This document shows positions 56,165 through 64,000 of a stretch of DNA of 64,000 nucleotides, one piece after another. The stretch is from Bretschneidera sinensis (taxonomy: Eukaryota; Streptophyta; Magnoliopsida; Brassicales; Akaniaceae). The notes beneath the pieces were generated by a model. It was not told the origin of the DNA. It made no database searches and worked only from the letters and a program-made list of their open reading frames with translations. How positions within the stretch are numbered: the stretch's first letter is position 1; each line of letters begins with the position of its first letter. The stretch is taken from the NCBI GenBank assembly GCA_023935145.1, contig CM043700.1, positions 100,420,400 to 100,484,399 on the forward strand, written 5' to 3'. Made by a program: the position numbers and the translations under genes.

Positions 56165-56170
56165 AGTTTT

Positions 56171-56187
56171 TGGCGCCGTTACCGGGG
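56171..56187 (+). other. primer-binding site of H (tRNA-Asp)
   Basis: TGGCGCCGTTACCGGGG, 16 of 17 bases matching, 6 bp after the LTR. Confidence 0.93.
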
Positions 56188-56419
56188 ATTGCGCTAAATT
56201 TCTTTTAGAATTAAATTCTCATTCAGTTACCATTATTTCTTATTCTATTTTTATCGTATATTTTTTTTCATTTTACTAAAAACCCTCATCAATTCCTTTT
56301 TCTCTGTTTCAGGCACCCCAGGAAGCTTTTTGTGCCACTTGCGATCGAGCGCAATTAAGGCAAAGAGTCATCCGAGCAGCAGTGTTTGGCTACTGCACTC
56401 ACATATCATCAATTGATTC

Positions 56420-57590
56420 ATGCACGGACATCGGTCCAAGAATCCAACATTCCTTCCCTTTGATCCCGAGCTTGAGAGGTCAATCCGACAAAGGTTTAGG
56501 GATAACCCGGAAGAGGTAGAAGAAGGGAGTGAGGATCCACATATGCACCTTCGAGAGTTCTTTAACCTCTGCAAATTCCAACACATCCGAGGCCTAGACC
56601 AAGAAGGAATAAGGTTAATTCATTTCCCTTTTTCCTTGAAAGACAATGCTAAATTATGGTATAATTCTTTGCCCGCAGTTTCCATCCACACTTGGGAGGA
56701 GTTGGCGAGAAAATTTCTAAAGAAGTTCTTCCCAGCCCAGAAAACAAGACAAATGAGGAAGGAAATACAATCCTTCCAACGAAAGGATGGAGATCTGTTC
56801 TTCGAGGCCTGCGGACACTTCAACGAGCTACTACTCAAGTGCCCACACCACAACCTAGCCCAAGACGAACTGGTACAAGCCTTTTCTGAAGGTTTAAGTG
56901 ATTCTAACAAAAACATTGTTGATTTAGGTTGTGGATGAGTACTGATGGAAAAGAGTAGCGAATAAGCAATGGAACGGTTCGAAACCCTAAGTGAGCACAT
57001 GCAGCAATTCTCCTCTTGAGGTAGACACATAACCAAAAATAAGGGTATGTATGAGGTCAGCTTAAACAGAGGATCATCTCCTCAAATGGCTGCCATGGAA
57101 AAGAAAATTGACCTATTAGTGAAAGCTATGGCCGCTCAGAACACCTCAGCTAACCCATCAGCTGCACCACTACAGGTATGTGCCATTTGCTCACAATTTG
57201 ATCATGATACTAATACTTGTCCTTTGTATTCATCTGCAGATCATGAGTAAGCCAACTTTTTGGGTCCTAATAATTATCCGCCAAATAACAATCCCTATGC
57301 CAACACATACAACCATGGATGGCAGAATCACCCGAACTTCTCATGGAGCAACAACTAAAACAATCAAGGGTAGCAAAGAAATTTCCAATTAGCAGCCCAA
57401 ACTGCTCCTGAACCCAAGAAGAATGATCTCAAAATTCTTGTGAGGCAACTAGCAATTCAGCAGCAAAAAATCGTTACTTCACAAGACCAGTTCATGGTAG
57501 AAGAAAGACAGGTTCGGACCGAACTAAGGCAAACGATAGCAAAACATGAACAAGCCATCCAAAGTGAGAAGTACAAATGGGACAATTAGC
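56420..57590 (+). pseudogene. gag of H
   Basis: Starts at ATG 56420 (MHGHRSKNPTFLPFDPELER) after a 230-bp leader that has one GCGATCGAGCGCA motif. EVEEGSEDPHMHLREFF shows a deletion of about 65 residues present in C. It goes on with FPFSLKDNAKLWYNSLPA, ARKFLKKFFPAQKTRQMRKE, GHFNELLLKCPHHNLAQDEL. First stop TGA at 56936 (Gly to stop). The zinc knuckle CAICSQFDHDTNTC (about 57178-57220) is intact. Then NNNPYANTYNHGWQNHPNF and Gln-rich coiled sequence. About six stops. Confidence 0.9.
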
Positions 57591-58689
57591 TGAGGAGATG
57601 AGCAGCAAAAAGCAATGGGAGATTTCAACTCAACACCTTGGGGCACATCAACAACTTAAAGCTGTCATGACCCTCAGAAACGGTAAGGTGATAGGGACCG
57701 ATGAATCTGCAACAGCATCAAAGGTAAGGGAGACAGAGAAGGTAAATGCACCACTCTTCCCGCAGAGGTTAGTAAAACAAAAGAAAGAGAATAAATTACT
57801 TGATATTTTTGAAACCTTGCGAAAAGTTGAAATAAACATTCATTTGTTAGATGCAATTCAACAGATCCCAGCTTATGCTAAATTTCTAAAGGAATGTTGC
57901 ACTCATAAAAGAAAGTTTCAAGAACACGAGACTGTAGCTTTAACTGAAGAGGTAAGTGTTGTGCTATTAAGAAAACTCCCACCTAAACTAAAAGATCCTG
58001 GTAGTTTTACTATTCCCTGTAGGATAGGTGATCAGTTATTTGATCGAGCATTACTAGATTTGGGGGCAGGTGTAAATTTGCTACCATATACAATAGTTGA
58101 AACCCTAGGATTGGGGGAGTTACAACTTACTTCCATTACCTTACAATTGGCAGATAGAAGTATAAAAAGACCTAGGGGTATTCTTGAGGATGTTCTAGTT
58201 AAGGTAGATGAGTTCATTCTACCCGCAGATTTCATTGTGTTAGATATGGAGGAATGTCCTATGCCATTACCCTTGCCAATCATTTTAGGTAGACCCTTCA
58301 TGAGAATGGCTGATACAAAAATTTGTGTAAAAAAGGGTACAGTAAGTATGAAGGTAAATGGGGAGAAAATAGAATTCAAAATATTTGATGCATTAAGATT
58401 ACCTCAAGATGATATGGACTGCTTTAATGTGTGTATGATACATAATTTTGTTGAGCAAGTTTTTCAGGTCCAACACGTTGATCCCTTGGAGACTGCTCTT
58501 ACTCATAGCCTTACAACTATGAATATTGAGCAAGAACCGAAAGATATCACTAAACACATCATGACAACTGTGCACCTCCTTGAGGCTTCCCCAAAGCATT
58601 CAAGTAAGTATGCTCCCCATTTGAAACTCTCATGCCGACTAATACCACTCTTTTTCCTTCTATTGTCCAGGCACCAGTTTTGGAATTAA
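57577..58689 (+). pseudogene. protease region of H
   Basis: A 370-codon open stretch: linker LKAVMTLRNGKVIGTDE, LLDAIQQIPAYAKFLKE, active site ALLDLGAGVNLLPY, ITLQLADRSIKRPRG, DFIVLDMEECPMP, LGRPFMRMADTKI, then the spacer HNFVEQVFQVQHVDPLETAL. All residues around the active site agree with C. A frameshift at about 58620 sends the end into a wrong frame, so RT would not be reached. The protease itself is uninterrupted. Confidence 0.92.
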
Positions 58690-60354
58690 AGTAACTGCCA
58701 GAACATCTAACTTATGCCTATTTGGGAGAGAAGAAAACATTACTAGTAATCGTGGTTGCTAATTTAAGTATTGGAGAAGAAAACAAATTATTAAGAGTTT
58801 TAAGGGAGCATAGATCCGCCATTGGATGGACCATTGCTGAAATTAAGGGAATAAGTCCGTCCAAATGCATGCATAATATATACCTTGAGGATGAAGCAAC
58901 ATCCACACAAGACGCTCAAAGAAGACTTAACCCGCACATGAAAGAGGTAGTAAAGGCCGAGATATTAAAAGTCTTAGATGTTGGCATCATCTACCCTATT
59001 TCTGACAGTAAATGGGTAAGCTCGATTCAAGTTGTTCCTAAAAAGAGTGGGATCACAATAATGAAAAACGAAAAATGAAGAACTCATACCCATAAGAAAA
59101 ACAACAGGCTGGAGAGTATGTATTGACTATCGAAAACTAAACAAGGTCACTCGAAAAGATCACTTCCCTTTGCCATTTATTGATCAAATGTTAGAAAGAC
59201 TAGCTGGCCAAAATTACTATCGTTTCTTGGATGGGTACAGTGGATACAACTCGATTGCCATAGCACCCAAAGATCAAGAAAAGACTACCTTCACTTGCCC
59301 TTTCGGTACATTCGCTTATCAGAGGATGCCATTTAGATTATGCAACGCACCAGCCACTTTTCAAAGATGTATAATGAGCATATTTTTCGATATGGTGGAA
59401 AAATACATTGAGGTGTTCATGGACGACTTCAGTGTCTTTGGGTCCAATTTTGATGAATGCCTAAATCATTTAGAGAGTGTCCTAAAGAGATGTGAAGAAA
59501 GTAACTTGGTACTAAATTGGGAGAAATGTCACTTCATGGTTCAACAAGGCATTGTGTTGGGTCACTCCATCTCCAACAGAGGTATTGAAGTAGACAAGGC
59601 CAAAATTAAAATTATTTCAAAGCTACCTCTCCCTCTCATAGTCAAGGGTGTTAGAAGCTTCCTCGGACATTCCGGTTTTTATAGACGATTTGTGAAGGAC
59701 TTCTCTAAGATCTCAAGACCTCTGTGTGCATTGTTAGCTAAAGATACCAAATTCGAATGGACTGACAATTGCATGACAGCTTTCAACACACTTAAAGATG
59801 TTCTAACCTCAGCCCCGATAATGATGGCACCCGATTGGAGCCTTCCATTCGAGTTAACGTGTGATGCTAGTGATTTTGCTTTGGGAGCTGTCCTCGGTCA
59901 AAGGATCAATAAGGTACCTTATGCTATCTACTATGCTTCTAGAACTTTAAATGATGCTCAACTTAACTACTCTACTATTGAAAAAGAATTGTTAGCTGTT
60001 ATTTTTGCTTTAGAGAAGTTTAGATCATATCTGATTGGTTCTAAAGTTTTTGTTTATACTGACCGTGCTGCTTTGAGATATCTATTTTCTAAAAAAGATG
60101 CAAAGCCTAGGTTGATCAGATGGGTGCTCCTATTGCAAGAATTCGACTTGAAAATCAAAGACAAGAAGGGTAGTGAGAATGTGGTTACAGATCACTTATC
60201 AAGACTACCCTATGAGAATGACACAAATGAATTATCTTTAAATGAAAACTTCCCTGATGAGCAATTATTCGCACTAGAGGTAAAACTCCCATGGTATGCT
60301 GATATTGTCAATTATCTAACTGCTAAAGTTTTTCCCCCAGGTATGACAACATAA
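58690..60354 (+). pseudogene. reverse transcriptase and RNase H of H
   Basis: [39 protein letters not shown], a +1 frameshift at about 59070, then [38 protein letters not shown] and FMDDFSVFG (59416-59442, intact). RNase [58 protein letters not shown]. Uninterrupted from about 59085 to the TAA at 60352. A good template for comparing with C (about nine in ten residues alike by eye). Confidence 0.93.
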
Positions 60355-61611
60355 GGAAAAAAGCGATTAATGTCTATGGCTTGATGCTACCATTGGGAAG
60401 ATCCCTACCTTTTCAAATTATATCCTGATCAGATCATACGATGATGTGTCTCGGGAGAGGAGCATTTGAGCTTATTATAACACTGCCATCAGTTTGCTTG
60501 TGGAGGACATTTTGGAGCCAAGAAAATAGCACTTAAGGTACTATAATCCGACTTTTATTGGCCTAATATATTTAAAGATGCCTTCACATTCTGTAGCTAA
60601 TGTGATAGATGCCAACAAATAGGTAGCATCTCACCCCGAAATCAAATGCCCTTCCAAAATATCCACATAGTAGAAATTTTTGATGTATGAGGCATTGATT
60701 TTATGGGTTCCTTCCCTAACTCTTTCGGTAATTTATATATTCTTGTGGGAGTGGATTATGTGTCTAAATGGGTCAAGGCAGTCCCCTCAAAGACTAATGA
60801 TCACAAAATGGTGTTAAAGTTTCTACAAGACAACGTTTTTACCTGGTTTGGAACACCAAGAGCGATCATCAGTGATGGAGGCAGCCACTTCCATCATCAT
60901 TCTTTTGCTGCACTCATCAGAAAATATGGCATAACCCATAAAGTTGGCACCACATACCACCTTCAGACTAGTGGCCAAGTGGAGATAAGTAACCGATAAA
61001 TCAAAAGCATCTTGGAGAGAACAGTAAATCCTAGTCTGAAGGACTGGTCCGTACGACTCAATGATGCTCTATGGGCATATCAGATAGCTTATAAGACACC
61101 AATTGGGATGTCCCTATACCGCCTAGTCTTTGGAAAAGCATGCCTTCTACCTGTAGAGCTTGAACATCGAGCATATTAGGCAATTAAGCAATTCAACTTC
61201 GACATGAAACAAGCGGGAGAGAAAAGAAGGCTACACTTAAATGAGCTAGAAGAGTTGAGGTTTGATGCGTATAAGAATGCCAAGCTTTACAAGGAAAGGG
61301 CCAAGGCCTATCATGACAAACAATTAGTGCGAAAAGAGTTTCATGTAGGACAAAGGGTACTACTCTACAATTCAAGATTGAGGTTGTTCCCTGGCAAATT
61401 AAAATCCCGATGGGAAGGTCCATTTGAGGTTACCAAAGTCTTCCTTCATGGAGCTTTGGAAATCCATGATTCACACAACAATCGAACTTTTACAGTCAAT
61501 GGACACCGCGTCAAACCTTACCTCAATCTCGCATTACCTCCTCGGGATGAGGACCTGAAACTTCAAACTGCGCATTACATAACTGATCCACAGGCACCTG
61601 ACCCACCTTAA
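60355..61611 (+). pseudogene. integrase of H
   Basis: Same frame as RNase H, with stops at 60352, about 60382, 60442, 60478, 60541, 60598, 60688, 60997 and 61177. Zinc arm HQFACGGHFG .. CS*CDRCQQIG. Core [20 protein letters not shown] (Asp), [13 protein letters not shown] (Asp), [10 protein letters not shown] (Glu, kept). C-terminus [51 protein letters not shown] and [20 protein letters not shown]. Terminal TAA at 61609. Most stops are CAA/CAG/CGA/TGG to stop, i.e. C-to-T type changes. Confidence 0.92.
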
Positions 61612-63082
61612 TTTCTAGTTTCTATCACACAAAACGTCAGCACTTAAGGAAGTGCGATCGAGCGCAATACTTCTTGTGATCGAGCGCACTTACACCAGAA
61701 CCTTCTTGACTGCACCCACTGATGATCAGCAGTGAGGAGATACCAATCTGGCTAAAGATGTTAAACTTAATGCTCATGGGAGGCACCCAAGACATATCCT
61801 TTTTTTATTTAGTACTTTTCTTTTATAGTCATATTTTCATATCTGTTATTTTGTTTTTCGGAACAACGTTTGTTTTCCTTTGTCAGGTACTTAGTGTGTG
61901 CATCCAGTTCAAGTTTGGGGGTGTGTATAATCAAGCAAGCAACCTAGTTCTCCTTCTCCCAGGTCATATCTTTCTATGCCACACATATTGGGGACAATGT
62001 GCATTTTAAATTTGGGGGTAGTGGGAGACACTAGATACTATCACACGCGCACTTGGAACACATGCACACACTAAGTCCCAGTTTTTTTTAGGAGGATAAA
62101 TGCATGTTCTTTTGGTAAACAAAAATTTTGGTTAATTTAAAATTTTGATAACACTTCATTAGTAAGCTTAAAACCTAGAACACATAGTCTTGTATTAAGA
62201 ATTTTACAAAGTTAAGTTAACTACCTCAAGGCACCTAAGACTTCACGAGTTTGATTTAAATTTGCACAAGCACATTTAGAACGCATTTGTCCGGGGTCTG
62301 ACATATAATTCTTTTGTATATGTTTCCATAACCTAAACTGTAGTCGGATAACTTGTTGAAAAGAACCCTTTGGCATAAGAAAAATAAAGAAAAAAATATG
62401 TTCATCATACAAAAAGAAAATGAAAAAAAAAAAGCTTCCAAAAATCAACTTTCCACTGAGTAACTGGGCCTCTTGCCTCAGTAAGCATTGAGTGTTCACG
62501 TTAAAAGGTGGAAGTTCATCAAGAAGCATGAAAAAAACCTGTTAGTTCCGTAGCCTTTTTTTACTCAAGTTAGTAAGTCCTCAGGGGTATCTTTACACTT
62601 AATGCCCTAAAACCATCTGGTTTGGGAGTCATTGGCTAAACACTCGTTACAAGGGTCATATAGAAAGCTTGATGGAACTCAACATGGAAAAAAAAACGCA
62701 TGATAAAAGAAAAAGAAAAAAAAAGCAAGTATTATGCCATTTTGTTCTCTTTAATAAGAAATTCGATGAAAGTTTGGGTACCGAAACACTATCCACTAAA
62801 ATTATGTGGAAACCCCATCTCATATGTGCTAATCCATCACACACAAATCAAACTTGCAATGCCTTAAGCCAACCTTGGGTAGTTAACATAAAACTTTTGA
62901 AAGTCCTTTTGCAATCCAAAATGTGTTTTTATTATAAGCTTACTCAAGAACGGTTATCGTGGTCTTATGCACAACCCAAATTTTTTAGTACCATGAAAAT
63001 GAATTTATCTTTAAAATTTTGTTTCAACATAGTTTTTGGTTTTGTATTGCTAAAGGACTAGCAATATGTAAGTTTGGAGGTG
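61612..63082 (+). other. 3' untranslated region and polypurine tract of H
   Basis: No ORF comparable to the extra ORF of C and D. Two GATCGAGCGCA motifs at 61652-61690, just after pol. Then TCTGGCTAAAGATGTTAAAC, AAGTTTGGGGGTG (61912), CATATTGGGGACAATGTG (61984-62001), AAATTTGGGGGTA, the CACTGAG..CTCAGTAAGC block (62448-62516), the twin hairpin block (62574-62632, partly decayed) and the tract AAGTTTGGAGGTG (63070-63082). Confidence 0.75.
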
Positions 63083-64000
63083 TGATAAGTGCTTAAATAG
63101 TCATATTCAACCCCCTTAATTTACACTTGTTAGACTCTTTACTTATCTATTTTAGTATATTATACTCCACTTTTGTGTTTTGTGTGTTTTTCACAGGTCT
63201 TAGACAAAAAGATAACAAAATGGAGCTTTTAGAAGCAAAAAGTGAAGTTCTGCCCTCCAGCAAGGTGCACTCGAGCGCACCCCCCTTGAGATCGAGCGCA
63301 CAAGAACACGAGCACACTTGAAGAAGGCTCGAGCGCACATATGCGATCGAGCGCATCCCGCATACGCTCGAGCACAATTACTCTAGAGGCGGCAGAGCCA
63401 GAATTGGAAAGATGTCTTCCAACTCCAAAACGAAATTAGGGTTTTGTGACGCCATGAAGACCCTATAAATAGCCCTGTAAAAACATAAAACACACATTTT
63501 TTGTTCTAGACTCGAAGTAAAGAGCTTAGGAGAAGAATTGACGACTCGTCTCCCGAGTCCTCTTTGGTTTTAGTTTTCTGTTTTTATGTTTAGCATGTTT
63601 ACTTTACTTAGCATGTGTAACTAAACTCCTATAGGGCTTGATTGAAGCCCTAGTTATGCTTTAACACACGTTTATTCATTAACTATCTTTGCTATAGCCT
63701 TGTTAGAGTATTTAACTTGATTAATACCTGTTTATATTTACATTCCTCATATGTATGTGCCTGATCAACGTATGCATGTGGTATGGATAGGTTAGTTGAA
63801 TCAATTTGGATGACCAAGTCCTAGGTTTGACATTAGTAATAAGGGATATCTACACCAGATTCCCTGGTTAATCAACATGGGAAACCGGGAGCGGACCAAG
63901 CCCTAGGTCCCGTGTGGTTGCCAATCTCCACAGCCCTCATGCTCTCTTAAGGAACAACTCAGTATACACCCATGCTGAATCCCTTAAAGAGAGAAAAGAG
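63083..64000 (+). repeat. 3' LTR of H, cut by the window end
   Basis: First 918 bp, TGATAAGTGC onward; same as 54901-55815 apart from scattered changes and an 18-bp insertion in the motif array. Confidence 0.93.

Larger units (their letters stand above)
54901..64000 (+). mobile_element. Athila-type element H, near full length, right end beyond window
   Basis: Inserted in the integrase of I. It has a 5' LTR, tRNA-Asp primer site, Gag, protease, RT, RNase H, integrase, a 3' UTR and the first 918 bp of the 3' LTR. Close relative of C, but it has no extra ORF after pol. The flank before it is ATCCA, so a matching ATCCA would be expected after the 3' LTR outside the window. Confidence 0.93.

Noticed and set aside
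56620..57036. Minus-strand 138-codon ORF opposite the gag of H, and its like at 19623-19907 opposite the gag of C
   Set aside because: Both are antisense shadows of conserved Gag; similarity between them only reflects the Gag conservation.

Overview
The window is plant nuclear heterochromatin made almost entirely of LTR retrotransposons nested in one another. I see no host gene, tRNA, rRNA or CRISPR array. Most elements are of the Athila type within Ty3/gypsy. The evidence is a tRNA-Asp primer-binding site (TGGCGCCGTTGCCGGGG), long LTRs of 1.25-1.5 kb beginning TGATRAG and ending CA, 'DYLHP' or related Gag, RT with FMDDFSVFG, and in two elements a large ORF after pol resembling the 'putative plant transposon protein' (Transposase_32-like) domain. 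These traits, with Ty1/copia and chromovirus-like remnants, point to a seed plant, probably a eudicot. The species cannot be told from the sequence. I name the elements A to L.

Layout. 1-1628 is a broken minus-strand gypsy element (L: gag, iMet-type PBS, LTR). 1629-3965 is the 5' end of an Athila element (J: LTR, PBS, gag) fused to a minus-strand copia leader and LTR (K, to 5114). 5115-51550 is one old plus-strand Athila element (A) cut apart by three insertions, each bounded by a 5-bp target duplication. Insertion B (6605-23879, duplication AGTCT) itself holds C (minus strand, 9933-21846, duplication AGCGT/AGCGC). Insertion F, a copia element (25114-41823, duplication GAGAT), holds D (minus-strand Athila, 25428-35858) and G (an Athila LTR with leader, 39868-41433). 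Insertion E is 44366-49980 (duplication ATTAA). Joining 6604 to 23885, 25113 to 41829 and 44365 to 49986 restores continuity of A. After A come a minisatellite and a decayed chromovirus-like pol (I, to 54900), interrupted by a large Athila element (H, 54901 to beyond the window end).

Coding state. C, D and H keep recognisable Gag, protease, RT, RNase H and integrase, but with scattered stops and a few frameshifts. A lacks the protease. E lacks the protease and most of pol. B is a Gag-only chimera with a short RT tail. None looks able to move alone, so B, E and perhaps A probably depended on proteins made by relatives.

The most interesting signals are non-coding. (1) LTRs of several unrelated families carry family-specific GC-rich motif arrays roughly 80-330 bp upstream of the TATA box. 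In C and D the same array plus a TATA-like box recurs between pol and the extra ORF, which suggests an internal promoter for that ORF. (2) The 3' untranslated region holds a conserved set of potential RNA hairpins and repeated polypurine-tract-like motifs, shared by lineages whose coding regions and LTRs differ. (3) Two internal deletions are shared by independent insertions, so they mark transmitted non-autonomous lineages.
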